Positions 38,482-47,750 of a DNA stretch of 64,000 nt are shown one piece after another (the first letter of the stretch is position 1; each line of letters opens with the position of its first letter). The notes under the pieces are model-generated. The model had not been told where the DNA came from. It searched no databases and saw nothing but the letters and a program-made list of their open reading frames with translations. A program made the position numbers and the translations under genes. Location of the stretch: contig JAGXIL010000062.1 of assembly GCA_024635655.1 (NCBI GenBank), positions 1 through 64,000 of the forward strand, in the 5' to 3' direction. The stretch comes from Gillisia sp. (GTDB lineage Bacteria; Bacteroidota; Bacteroidia; Flavobacteriales; Flavobacteriaceae).

Positions 38482-39505
38482 ATATCACTACCGCTTTTTT
38501 ATTATTTTCTCCCAGTTTAGATAAATTGAGGGTGTCTTCTTTGAATTCCCCCCATTCCTGTAACAATGGAGCAGGTTCTACATTAGGGTTTACCGGATAT
38601 TCATAGTTCAAATTGGCAAAAACTTCCTGTGCCTCTTCAGATACTAGAAACTCAATAAAGCGAATGGCATTATCTTTATTTGGAGCATATTTGGCCACTC
38701 CTGCCCCACTAACATTTATATGTGTTCCTCTTCCATCCTGATTTGGAAAATGCAAACCAACTTTTTTAGCTGTCTCTACCTCTTCAGGATCTGATGAATT
38801 CAACATTTGACCAACATAATAGGAATTTAAAATAGCTAAATCACCTTCCCCGGCAACAACAGCTTTTACCTGATCTCTGTCACTTCCCTTAGGAGAACGA
38901 GCCATGTTTTCTACCATATCCCGGGTCCATTCTTTTGCACCGTCTTCGCCATTATTTACAATTATGGAAGCTAATAAGGACTGGTTATATATATTGCTGG
39001 ATGAGCGAATTAATATTTTATCCTCCCATTTATCTGTAGCCAGATCTTCATAAGTTGTAAGCTCCTCAGGATTAACACGATCTTTTGCGTAAGCTATGAT
39101 CCGTGCCCGTTTGGTGATACCAAACCAGTAATTTTCTGCATCTTTTAAATGTGATGGAATTGTAGATTCAAGAGTTTCAGACTCTATTGGCTGCAATAGT
39201 CCCTGATCTTTTGCTCTTGTAAGTCTTCCAGCATCTACAGTTATTAAAACATCGGCCGGGGATTGCTCTCCTTCCATACTCATTTTTTGTATCAACTCGT
39301 CGGCATTGGAATTAATAACATTGACCTTAATTCCGGTTTGTTCTTCGAATTTTTTAAATAACTCCTGATCGGCCTCGTAATGGCGGTGGGTGTAAACGTT
39401 TACTTCCTGATTTTGAGCTTCAGCTTGTGAGTTTTCATCATTGGAACCATTTTTACAGGAATTGAACATAATCAATGCAATCATTCCAAACATTAATTTC
39501 TTCAT
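38459..39505 (-). CDS. Ferric-iron ABC transporter substrate-binding lipoprotein
   Basis: 348 residues. Lipobox FNSC, then EVNVYTHRHYEADQELFKKFEEQTGI as in FbpA/FutA proteins. The tyrosine pair in AILNSYYVG and the HRHY segment near the N-terminus are typical iron(III) ligands. Other residues: DVLITVDAGRL, HINVSGAGVAKYAPN. Lipid-anchored to the inner membrane. First gene of the importer; the adjacent TonB receptor operon could supply the iron. Confidence 0.9.
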   Translation of the reverse strand: MKKLMFGMIALIMFNSCKNGSNDENSQAEAQNQEVNVYTHRHYEADQELFKKFEEQTGIKVNVINSNADELIQKMSMEGEQSPADVLITVDAGRLTRAKDQGLLQPIESETLESTIPSHLKDAENYWFGITKRARIIAYAKDRVNPEELTTYEDLATDKWEDKILIRSSSNIYNQSLLASIIVNNGEDGAKEWTRDMVENMARSPKGSDRDQVKAVVAGEGDLAILNSYYVGQMLNSSDPEEVETAKKVGLHFPNQDGRGTHINVSGAGVAKYAPNKDNAIRFIEFLVSEEAQEVFANLNYEYPVNPNVEPAPLLQEWGEFKEDTLNLSKLGENNKKAVVIFDEAGWK

Positions 39506-39537
39506 GAAATCGAATTTTATAGGGTTTTTAAGTGGGG

Positions 39538-39573
39538 CAAATATACCTATTTAGAACTATTTTAAATAACAAA
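39538..39573 (-). promoter_or_regulatory. Iron importer promoter with inverted repeat
   Basis: TATATTTG (39545-39538 on minus), with TTTG 24 bp upstream (39570-39573), wider than usual. Between them is the inverted repeat TATTTA-N9-TAAATA (39548-39568), a possible operator. Confidence 0.5.
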
Positions 39574-39673
39574 AATTGAATTTATTGCAGGTATCTCTGA
39601 AGATTTTGAAGATTTTGCCCTTGTTATAACCACACAATATTTTGGAAATAGTAAAGAAGTGTTTTAAAGTTCA

Positions 39674-40537
39674 TTAATGGAATTCCGTAAAGATCTTTGT
39701 GGCTTCATTATAAGAAGATTCAAAACTGGTCATCTTGACATTTGTTTCACATTTTTTAGCATTGAAATAGGAGACCATTCGTTCTGTAGGCATATTCCCG
39801 GTAAGTTCGTCTTTTGCCATGGGACATCCTCCAAATCCTTGAATTGCGCCGTCAAACCTATAACACCCGGCCTTATATGCTGCATCTACTTTCTCGTGCC
39901 AGGAGGCAGGAGTGGTATGCAGGTGAGCCCCAAATTCAATTTCGGGATAAAGTGGGATAAGATTTGAAAACAGGTATTCTATTACCTGAGGAGTAGAAGT
40001 TCCAACAGTGTCAGATAACGATAGTATCTTCACCCCCATTCCTGATAATTTTTCGGTCCATTCCCCAACTATTTCAACACTCCAGGGATCGCCATACGGA
40101 TTTCCAAAGCCCATGGAGAGATAAGCCACCACTTCTTTATTGGTGCGGTTTGCAATCTCCAGAATTTCTGCAAGAGTTTCCACAGATTCAGCAATTGTTT
40201 TATGGGTATTTCGCATTTGAAAATTTTCCGAAATAGAAAAAGGGTATCCTAAATATTGAATTTCCGGATGTACGGAAGCGTCCTGTGCTCCGCGGGTATT
40301 GGCAATTATGGCCAACAACTTGCTTTTAGTAAGAGAAAGATCAAGGCCTGCCAGAACATCAGCAGTGTCTGCCATTTGTGGGATAGCTTTAGGAGAAACA
40401 AAACTTCCGAAATCTATGGTATCAAATCCACAACGCAGTAAAGATTGAATATACCTGATCTTGACAGGAGTAGGAATAAAGGTCTTTATTCCCTGCATTG
40501 CATCCCGGGGGCATTCAATTAATTTGATCTTCTCCAT
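39674..40537 (-). CDS. Hydroxymethylglutaryl-CoA lyase
   Basis: 287 residues; cleaves HMG-CoA to acetoacetate and acetyl-CoA in leucine breakdown. TIM-barrel features: IECPRDAMQGI at the N-terminus, DFGSFVSPKAIPQMADTADVLAG, LSLSDTVGTSTP, FGAHLHTTPASWHEK and the GGCPMAKDELTGNMPTE loop with the catalytic Cys. It sits between two iron-uptake units, 49 bases after the TonB receptor gene; why is unclear. Confidence 0.92.
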   Translation of the reverse strand: MEKIKLIECPRDAMQGIKTFIPTPVKIRYIQSLLRCGFDTIDFGSFVSPKAIPQMADTADVLAGLDLSLTKSKLLAIIANTRGAQDASVHPEIQYLGYPFSISENFQMRNTHKTIAESVETLAEILEIANRTNKEVVAYLSMGFGNPYGDPWSVEIVGEWTEKLSGMGVKILSLSDTVGTSTPQVIEYLFSNLIPLYPEIEFGAHLHTTPASWHEKVDAAYKAGCYRFDGAIQGFGGCPMAKDELTGNMPTERMVSYFNAKKCETNVKMTSFESSYNEATKIFTEFH

Positions 40538-40586
40538 AGCTCCAAAGATAGTATTTTACGCAGCATATTAAAATTGGTAATGGCAG

Positions 40587-43064
40587 CTAGAGCTTGATCT
40601 GAAAAGTGGCGTACCAGGTTAAAGGTTGTGCGGGAATTATTCCGGGACCCGGATAACCCGTTGCTCTCCTGGTAAAATAGCTGTTATTGAGTAAATTGTT
40701 AATTCCCGATTCTAATCTATACATCTTGTAAGCATAAGAAAGAGAGAGATCCATAACTCCGTATGCCGGAATTGCCCCTTCTATTCCCCTTTGAGAATCA
40801 TCCTTATTTTGGGGCGCATTTGTAGCATCTGTATATTGGCTGGATAAATAGGTGTACTGCAGGCTGCCAAGCAAATTCTTATATCCGAAATTCATTCCTG
40901 TTTTTAAATTTAATTCAGGAATAAACTCAACCTGATTCCCTTCCACATTTGTTTGTTCAGATTCAATATATTCAGATTTTGTAAAAGCAGAATTGATGAA
41001 GAAATTGAGCCTGTAATTATTCTGCTCTTCAAAAAATGTGTTTTTCACATTCCAGTCGGCAAAAGCTTCTACTCCGTAAATAAAGGCGTCTCCAATATTT
41101 CCTCTAAATCGCACGATCCTTCCGGTCTCTACTGTCTCACCACCTGCATTGATACGTTCTTCAGGCTTTAAGACTTCCCCTATCCTTGAGCTATACTTAA
41201 GTCCGAAAGCACTAAGGTCATAGGAAAACCGGTTATTAATTCTTCCCCTTAAGCCAAGATCAGAGGTGAAACCTTCTTCATCTGTAATATTGGGATCAAC
41301 CCTAAATACCGGATTCACAACTCTTATATCACTAAAAGTAACCGATCTGTAATTCTGGGAGAAGTTGGCATAAAGTTCAGCACCAGGAGAAATTTTGTAA
41401 CTGTTACCAATACCGAATAAGACAAAACTCCGGTCAAACTTTCTGTTATCTGAAAGTGTTTCATTGAGCAGCACATTTCCTGCCAGGTCTAAGACAATGT
41501 TCTTATAAGTTCCATCTCCTTGTGTATTGATATACTCAAATCTTACCCCCGGAGTAATTGAAAATTTGCTGGTTATATTAAAAATATTCTCTCCAAAGAT
41601 CGCCAGGTTTTTATTCGGAAATGCAAATTGTGACTGACGCGAATAATTCGGAAATTCATTATTGGCCAGTTGAAAATCCGGGCCTGCAGACGCACTTCCC
41701 GCGCCTTGCCTTTGGGTATTATATGCGTCATAATATTTTGAACCTATTAAAAAGATCGATTCTTCCCGGAACAAATTGTACCTGGTAAGCAGCCTTGCCT
41801 CCGCTCCCCAATTATTAAAATTATCTACAAGTAATTCCCGGGGTACTTCGGGATCATCAGGTTGAGAAACCCTGTTTTCCCGGTAACCCACCGCTTTACG
41901 TGAAGCATCCAGACCAAACAGGTTTAAGCTGAATTCCGTTCTCTCAGAAATTTCGTGTTCAAATTTTAGCGCATAAAGCATCCAGTTCACCTCAAACCAG
42001 TTTCGGGATCGATTGCTAAAGGAAGGATCGCTGTAAAATTGCATATCTGTAAGCCCTCCCGGCTGCTGTGCCAAATAATCTAAATAGGTGTATTCTACAC
42101 TTAGATTTGTTCCAGGTTTGAATTGCCAGCCTAAATGCGCAAAAGCATTATGTGATTCAAATTGGGAATTAGGACGAAAACTTTCACCTTCCTTATAATT
42201 GTAAAATGTGTAATAGCTAAATTTTCCAACGGTTCCGCTTAAGCTGTTAAAGCTGGTAAACAAATTATTAGAACCTAAGGATTGCCTTGAAACGAGTTCG
42301 ATCTCTTTATAAGGATTAGGAGCTTTGAATTTGAAATTGATCAAACCTCCAAATTGGGTTCCGTATTGTAAAGATGCTGCTCCCCGTATCACCTGAATTT
42401 CACTGAGGGCTTCGGGAGGCGGAGTGTAATAACTTTCCGGATAACCCAAAACATCTGCTGAAATATCATAGCCATTTTGCCTGGTATTGAAATTTTGTGT
42501 GCGGTTTGGGTTTAGCCCCCGACCACCAATGTTAAGTTGTAAGCCTGCATCTCCATTATCATAAATATTTAGCCCAACCACCTGATTAAAGATTTGCCGT
42601 GCATTATTCGCGGCCAGATTTCCAACAACCTTTTCCATTGAGATCACTTCGCTCTTTTTACCGGCATATATTGCAGTTCCTTCAACATCTCTAAGGCTTC
42701 TTAAGGCAAATACTCTTTCCCGTCTTTGAGTAAGAACAACTTCTGAAAGATTTTCGGCTAAAGGGGAAAGTGAGAAAATTATTTGTTGATCATCATTCAA
42801 CGTTACATTATATTCTTTTACCTCAAACTGAAAGCTGAATACTGCAAATTCGTAAACACCATCAGATAAATTTTCAATGATAAAATTTCCGTTTTCATCA
42901 GAAATGGTGAGATTTCCGGTGGTTTTATTATAAATTTCAGCCTGGGCAATGGAGGAATTATCTTCGGAAGACAACACTCTTCCGCTTAAAGAATTTTGTG
43001 CTGCTGCAGAAATAACAGATAACATAAGAATAATAAGTAAACTACAAGCCCTGGATCGTATCAT
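40587..43064 (-). CDS. TonB-dependent receptor (FecA-like)
   Basis: 825 residues. Signal peptide (LLIILMLSVISAAAQ); carboxypeptidase-regulatory-like domain (~25-105, SLSGRVLSSEDNSSIAQAEIYNK); plug (~125-235, including GGRGLNPNRTQNFNTRQNGYDISADVLGYPE and EALSEIQVIRGAASLQYGTQFGGLINF); 22-strand barrel to the end, closing TWYATFQIKL. Resembles ferric-citrate type receptors. Energised by TonB. The start overlaps the HTTM gene by 23 bases, so the two are translationally coupled. Ligand unknown, probably an iron complex. Confidence 0.92.
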   Translation of the reverse strand: MIRSRACSLLIILMLSVISAAAQNSLSGRVLSSEDNSSIAQAEIYNKTTGNLTISDENGNFIIENLSDGVYEFAVFSFQFEVKEYNVTLNDDQQIIFSLSPLAENLSEVVLTQRRERVFALRSLRDVEGTAIYAGKKSEVISMEKVVGNLAANNARQIFNQVVGLNIYDNGDAGLQLNIGGRGLNPNRTQNFNTRQNGYDISADVLGYPESYYTPPPEALSEIQVIRGAASLQYGTQFGGLINFKFKAPNPYKEIELVSRQSLGSNNLFTSFNSLSGTVGKFSYYTFYNYKEGESFRPNSQFESHNAFAHLGWQFKPGTNLSVEYTYLDYLAQQPGGLTDMQFYSDPSFSNRSRNWFEVNWMLYALKFEHEISERTEFSLNLFGLDASRKAVGYRENRVSQPDDPEVPRELLVDNFNNWGAEARLLTRYNLFREESIFLIGSKYYDAYNTQRQGAGSASAGPDFQLANNEFPNYSRQSQFAFPNKNLAIFGENIFNITSKFSITPGVRFEYINTQGDGTYKNIVLDLAGNVLLNETLSDNRKFDRSFVLFGIGNSYKISPGAELYANFSQNYRSVTFSDIRVVNPVFRVDPNITDEEGFTSDLGLRGRINNRFSYDLSAFGLKYSSRIGEVLKPEERINAGGETVETGRIVRFRGNIGDAFIYGVEAFADWNVKNTFFEEQNNYRLNFFINSAFTKSEYIESEQTNVEGNQVEFIPELNLKTGMNFGYKNLLGSLQYTYLSSQYTDATNAPQNKDDSQRGIEGAIPAYGVMDLSLSYAYKMYRLESGINNLLNNSYFTRRATGYPGPGIIPAQPLTWYATFQIKL

Positions 43065-44406
43065 TGAAAGGTAATATATTTTTATTGTGTTGAAAAGAAT
43101 CCTGAAGGCTGAGTAAATTTATTTCCGGATTAAAATAAGGAGCGCTTTTACGCCCATTGAGGGCCACAAAACTTTCTACGTAAACTTCTATGTTCTGGTG
43201 CCCGTCCTTTTTAAAATGATCTGCCAGGTACTGGGCATATTCAATTATAAAATCGGGTTGGGTAGCCATTTGCTTTTCCTGAAAAGGAGTTAAAAAATCA
43301 GAATTATCAACATAAAATCTATTGCCGGTCTCCCCGTCTACGATCTTAAACTGTGCATACCCTGCTTTTTCGATGAGCATTACTCTCCAGGAAAATCTAA
43401 AGCCTTCTTCTGTCCAAAACAACTCTCCGGGATATAACATATATCTCCAGGGAAACAAAAACTGAATAGCAAAGAAAACCGTTAAAACAGAAAGAGTGAT
43501 CTGTTTTCTGGGGGATGAGAAATACAGCTGACGCTTATTATCAAAAATATTTTTGGAAACAGAAAAAACCCGGGCTATGATGTTTAATATTTTATGGTGT
43601 AATCCTGCATCAAAAAACACAAGAGCACTTACGATCATGATGTAGGGGAACATACCAATAGGAAATAGAATTCGGGTTAACAGGTGGAAAACAACCACCA
43701 TCGCAAATGCAAAAGTTCTTGCGGGCTTATAAAGTAACAGAAACGGAATACTTAGATCATAGATCATCCCGGACCAGCTAAATATATAATGAACCCATTC
43801 CTGTTCTAAGAGATTCCCCATTAACGGCAGGTCGTAATTTGACGGGAGCCAGATCTTTAAAGGCATAGCCTCTAAAAGCCAGTCTGAATTCAATTTTGCA
43901 AGTCCTGCATAAAAGTAAACTACAAAAAGTAAGGCCTTGATACTGTCAATGCACCAGCGGGGAATCATTTGAAAAGCTTTTTCCCTGCTCCTAAAAGCAT
44001 CTAACGAAAAGTAAGCATTAGCCGGTAAGAAAATGAGTAAAAAACTAACAATACTTATGAAGTAATAATGATTGAGATAGGTGGTTTTATCCATCAACTC
44101 AATATAGGTGAAACTTAAAAAAAAGACGATTATGGCCACCCTGTATTTATATCCTACGGCAACCATAAGTGCTGCAAGTGCACATAATAAAAATATTAAA
44201 TATGTGAAGTTGCCAAGGGGTTTAATCCAATCGAATCCATAATAGGAAAAGTGAAAGTTTGGTTCAATGTAGAGCTTTTCAATCCAGCCGTTCAACCAGA
44301 ATCTCACGATACTCAGGAACATCATAAAACCAAACAAAATACGGAAAACCGCCAAAGGGGCGGCTTCCGTTTGTTTATTTAAATATGTTGAGAGTTTCTT
44401 TACCAT
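43042..44406 (-). CDS. HTTM/vitamin K-dependent gamma-carboxylase-like membrane protein
   Basis: 454 residues. Five or six N-terminal membrane helices (residues ~15-290: ASPLAVFRIL-like start AAPLAVFRILFGFMMFLS, then IVFFLSFTYIELMDKTTYLNHYYF) of the HTTM fold, then a C-terminal part (~310-454) matching the vitamin K carboxylase pattern: PGELFWTEEGFRFSWRVML, TGNRFYVDNSDFLTPFQEKQMATQPD, IEVYVESFVALNGRKSAPYFNPEINLL. GGCX makes gamma-carboxyglutamate using reduced vitamin K; whether the bacterial protein does so is not known. 15 bases after the imelysin gene, overlaps the TonB receptor. Confidence 0.88.
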   Translation of the reverse strand: MVKKLSTYLNKQTEAAPLAVFRILFGFMMFLSIVRFWLNGWIEKLYIEPNFHFSYYGFDWIKPLGNFTYLIFLLCALAALMVAVGYKYRVAIIVFFLSFTYIELMDKTTYLNHYYFISIVSFLLIFLPANAYFSLDAFRSREKAFQMIPRWCIDSIKALLFVVYFYAGLAKLNSDWLLEAMPLKIWLPSNYDLPLMGNLLEQEWVHYIFSWSGMIYDLSIPFLLLYKPARTFAFAMVVVFHLLTRILFPIGMFPYIMIVSALVFFDAGLHHKILNIIARVFSVSKNIFDNKRQLYFSSPRKQITLSVLTVFFAIQFLFPWRYMLYPGELFWTEEGFRFSWRVMLIEKAGYAQFKIVDGETGNRFYVDNSDFLTPFQEKQMATQPDFIIEYAQYLADHFKKDGHQNIEVYVESFVALNGRKSAPYFNPEINLLSLQDSFQHNKNILPFNDTIQGL

Positions 44407-44421
44407 TGGACCAGTGAAGGC

Positions 44422-45543
44422 TTAATCACCGTCAGAATCTACATAATCTACACTTAAAGAAAGTGCCTGCATCATATCTACCTTAAGAAGAACTACATTT
44501 TTTTGAAGTTCATCAAAAGCCTCAAGCATCATGTTGTTATTACTTTTAACCTGTTGCACAAAATCAGGACTTAAGGAAGTAGCCTGGTTTCGAATTGCAT
44601 CAAATTGAGCATTAATAAGATCTTCCAGTTCTTCGCCTCCTTTAATGGAATTTTGATATTCCAGGTAATGCTTAAAACTTAAACCATTCTGGCTGCTGTT
44701 AAAATGTTTACCATTAAAAAAGTTTTGCACAGTCTCCAGCGCCTTTAGGTAAAGATCCTTTGACAGGGCATCAGCATAAAAGGCTTCAACATTTTCAGGA
44801 ACAGGATTTCCTGTGAAAATTCCGGAAGGAATCCCAATTTTTCCTGACCTCAAAAACTTTTCATAGTACTTTATATATTCGTTTGTCAAACGATCTACAG
44901 ACCCTGTTCTTGAAGAACTGGTATTGCTTACAAAGGTATCTCTGTATCCGGATTTCCAATCTATCAGAACTTCCCGTGATAAGGAATTGATATTTTCAGA
45001 AAGTTCATTCAAATAGTTTTTATAAAATTCAGCATTAGGATCTGAATTGAAAATTCCAACAATTTCATCATCTGTATCTGCCAGGCCATTAATTAAGTAA
45101 TCCAGGGCCGGAAAACCTTGCTCATCAAACGAAGAGGGTAATTCTAAATTAAATTCTCCAGAGTTTATTTTGGCATTAATCCCAGAGGCATCTGCCGGAT
45201 AAGTGTTAAGCCTTGCCCGGTAATTAATTTCCTCTGCCTTGCCAATAGAAAAAACCGAAACGGTTTGAAACAAAATATATCCTTCTTTAAAAGATTCCCG
45301 CAGCGCATTTAAATTTGCTATTGTTGGTTCCTGGGTGAATTTTTGGGTTTCTTCTTCAAGATCCAGCGTAGCCCCTGTAACATTTTCAAAAGAAGGAATT
45401 ATGATATTATCTGCCCAATTTGCGAGCAGAGCTTCCCGGTCAAATCCGGTTTCAGGGCCACCCTCTTCTTCATCATCTGTGGTACAGGAGATAACTAAGA
45501 TCGCCGAAAATAATATAAATAGTAATTTTTCAGGTTTAGTCAT
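44422..45543 (-). CDS. Imelysin-family lipoprotein
   Basis: 373 residues; lipobox VISC, Asp/Glu-rich linker (DDEEEGGPETGF), then the two-bundle helical imelysin domain. Members are often iron-regulated and tied to metal uptake. The family motif GxHxxE reads GFPALD here (EQGFPALDYLINGL), so the His is missing, a variant I believe is common in part of the family. Other segments: FREALLAN-type FDREALLANWADNIIIP, SLSREVLIDWKSGYRDTF. Third from the end of the operon by order of transcription: DUF4856, imelysin, HTTM, TonB receptor. Confidence 0.9.
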   Translation of the reverse strand: MTKPEKLLFILFSAILVISCTTDDEEEGGPETGFDREALLANWADNIIIPSFENVTGATLDLEEETQKFTQEPTIANLNALRESFKEGYILFQTVSVFSIGKAEEINYRARLNTYPADASGINAKINSGEFNLELPSSFDEQGFPALDYLINGLADTDDEIVGIFNSDPNAEFYKNYLNELSENINSLSREVLIDWKSGYRDTFVSNTSSSRTGSVDRLTNEYIKYYEKFLRSGKIGIPSGIFTGNPVPENVEAFYADALSKDLYLKALETVQNFFNGKHFNSSQNGLSFKHYLEYQNSIKGGEELEDLINAQFDAIRNQATSLSPDFVQQVKSNNNMMLEAFDELQKNVVLLKVDMMQALSLSVDYVDSDGD

Positions 45544-45603
45544 ATTCTTGATATTTAAAAAAGGCAGATGTTGTATCTGCCTTATATTTCTTCTTTATGC
45601 AAA

Positions 45604-46815
45604 TTATAATGCAGCTTCTTCTACGGTAAATCCAAAAGCTGAAGCGATGGCCTGTGAAATGGCATCAAGGGTTTCAGGAGTAACATCCCAGAAACCGTTT
45701 CCTTCAAGTAACTGTTCTTTAAAAAGTTCTATTTGATCAGGAGATAAATAAGGAGCCCCGGTTTGAGGATCCTGAGTGAAGCGCAGGCTGTTGATAAAAC
45801 CGTAACCTTCAGATAGCTGGTGAAACGCATTTCCAAGATCTTCGTTTTCAATCCCAATCTTTCCTTTCTGCAGGTAGTATACCGAACGCACTCCTATAAC
45901 TGTAGAGATATTCTCTTTTATGATTGCTATTTGCTCATTCCGAAGATCATAATCCCCACCCACTATTGCGGCACGGCCAGTTTTAAAAGCTTCAAAAACC
46001 TCATCTGCTATCCCTTCAAAATCAGGATCATTATTTACTGAATTTAAATAATTAAAAAGAAGACGATCATTGCTTTCTCCTAAAACGCTGTTAGGATTAG
46101 ATGCAGGAATTGATGGATCGCCATAAAGATAGCCGTAAGCCTCATCCCATTTATGCTCCATTGTAGTATAATTTTTCCCTTCCTCTAATACATCAGCATC
46201 GTTTGAACTCACGTTATCTCCTTCATCAAGAACCTGGGTAGATAAATAGTTGTTTAACATTTGATCTGTCAAAAGGGCTCCAATCATACCCTTGGCAAAT
46301 GCCTGATCTAATTCCAGTCCTTTTGAATTTACAAATCTTGCGGAGGAACCATCTGCCATTTGACCGGCAACTCCTGGAGCAGCAAACTCATTTTGGTTTA
46401 CATATACTTCATTTACATGTTCACTTATATAATCTTCAAATTCATTTTTAATTGCATTGCTTTCCACAGAATTGGTAGAAAAATATTCTTTAGATGCAGC
46501 AACTTTGCTTTTGATACTTTTATCTGAATTATTCAGATCTGCATTAGAAAAAGGATCATTAATATTAGAAAACATGTTTGCCAGGCTTTCCTCTGTGGTA
46601 TTATCAAAATCATTAAATGCTGAGAAAACCTCTTTAACCATAACTAAACGGGTGGTTTGTCCACTGTAGTTAACAGTAGAAGATCCATCTCTGGAAAAGG
46701 TATAATCTGCAGGAATTTCTAATTGGTTTTCCACAGGAAGTGGATTATCGTCTGAAGTACAAGAAGTTAAAGTTAATCCTCCAAAAATTAATGCTGAGGC
46801 AAGTTCTTTTTTCAT
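45604..46815 (-). CDS. DUF4856 family lipoprotein
   Basis: 403 residues; lipobox LTSC, short linker, then a mostly helical domain beginning IPADYTFSRDGSSTVNYSGQT, with LELDQAFAKGMIGALLTDQMLNNYL and MEHKWDEAYGYLYGDP in the middle. Recognised as the uncharacterised DUF4856 family, which accompanies imelysin genes in Bacteroidota. Outer- or inner-membrane anchored, facing the periplasm or surface. Role unknown; binding metal or holding the imelysin are guesses. First gene of the operon, 60 bases before imelysin. Confidence 0.85.
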   Translation of the reverse strand: MKKELASALIFGGLTLTSCTSDDNPLPVENQLEIPADYTFSRDGSSTVNYSGQTTRLVMVKEVFSAFNDFDNTTEESLANMFSNINDPFSNADLNNSDKSIKSKVAASKEYFSTNSVESNAIKNEFEDYISEHVNEVYVNQNEFAAPGVAGQMADGSSARFVNSKGLELDQAFAKGMIGALLTDQMLNNYLSTQVLDEGDNVSSNDADVLEEGKNYTTMEHKWDEAYGYLYGDPSIPASNPNSVLGESNDRLLFNYLNSVNNDPDFEGIADEVFEAFKTGRAAIVGGDYDLRNEQIAIIKENISTVIGVRSVYYLQKGKIGIENEDLGNAFHQLSEGYGFINSLRFTQDPQTGAPYLSPDQIELFKEQLLEGNGFWDVTPETLDAISQAIASAFGFTVEEAAL

Positions 46816-47119
46816 TTTATTCTTATTAAGATTAGTTTTAAATAACGTTAGAATTCTGCAGCAAATATAAATACGATTAATCGTTTAGGCAAAGTTTATT
46901 TAGATTTAATTTAAATAAACTTTTGTTCAACTAATTTTTCTAACTGTCCTGTCCAATGGCGTTGCCAATGATTTAAAAAATACATTAAAAATTTAGTTGG
47001 CAAAAAACAAGAAAAAATTATTATTAATTATAATCAAATCCTGTTACTTTTTTAAACATAAAAAATTGAGAGCAAAAAAATAATGTCTCACGTTTATGCA
47101 AAAATTCGAAGCATTTAAT
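46816..47119. other. Intergenic region upstream of the iron operon
   Basis: 304 bases. The left part is the promoter of the DUF4856 operon; the rest (46900-47119) is A-T rich with no ORF or hairpin that I can support. Confidence 0.5.
46862..46893 (-). promoter_or_regulatory. Promoter/operator of the DUF4856-imelysin operon
   Basis: Minus strand: TTTG (46893-46890), 20 bp, TATATTTG (46869-46862). The 20-bp spacer contains ACGATTAATCGT (46873-46884), a perfect 12-bp palindrome, well placed to block RNA polymerase. Regulator unknown; iron control is inferred from the gene content. Confidence 0.8.
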
Positions 47120-47734
47120 TTAAAGCAGGATTAGGATACCAATTCCTATAAAAATTAATATTTGTACACACTTTAAAATTATTCCTGAAGAAGGATGCTT
47201 TCTCAGGTAAAAGGATATTTTCCCGGAAAGCAATGCTACCGTTCCAAAAATTAATAATGCCTGAAACATAAAAAGTAACCCCAGAATATAAAATTGAAAG
47301 ATGGTATTTCCTGAAGGGTCCCAAATAAAACCCGGAAAGAAGGCAAGAAAAAAAACGGTAACTTTAGGATTAAGCACGTTCATAAAAAATCCGTGCCTGA
47401 ACAAAGGCAAAAGATACGCTTTAGGGCCAACTTTTTGATCTAAAGAGATTTCAGAACTACTTTTCCACGTTTTAAATGCGAGATAGAAGAGGTACAATGC
47501 ACCCAACCACTTAATGAGCAGGTATAGCCCTTCTGATTCCATTATAATTGCCGAAACTCCAAATGCCACCAGGCTGGTATGAATTAATATTCCCGACACC
47601 AATCCGAAAGTAGTTACCAGGCCGGCTTTTTTTCCGTTTATAATACTTTGCATCAGTACATAAATAATATCCGGTCCGGGAGAAACCGTTAGCAATACAG
47701 AGGCAATTGTAAAAGGGATTAGATTTTCCAGCAA
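47120..47734 (-). CDS. LysE-family amino acid exporter
   Basis: 204 residues, six membrane segments. Begins LIPFTIASVLLTVSPGPDIIYVLMQSIINGKKAGLVTTFGLVSG, the RhtB/LysE signature, and has WLGALYLFYLAFKTWKS and FFMNVLNPKVTVFFLAFFPGF. Substrate unknown. 16 bases after pyrD; probably co-transcribed. Confidence 0.92.
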   Translation of the reverse strand: MLENLIPFTIASVLLTVSPGPDIIYVLMQSIINGKKAGLVTTFGLVSGILIHTSLVAFGVSAIIMESEGLYLLIKWLGALYLFYLAFKTWKSSSEISLDQKVGPKAYLLPLFRHGFFMNVLNPKVTVFFLAFFPGFIWDPSGNTIFQFYILGLLFMFQALLIFGTVALLSGKISFYLRKHPSSGIILKCVQILIFIGIGILILL

Positions 47735-47750
47735 ATTGGATCATTTACTA

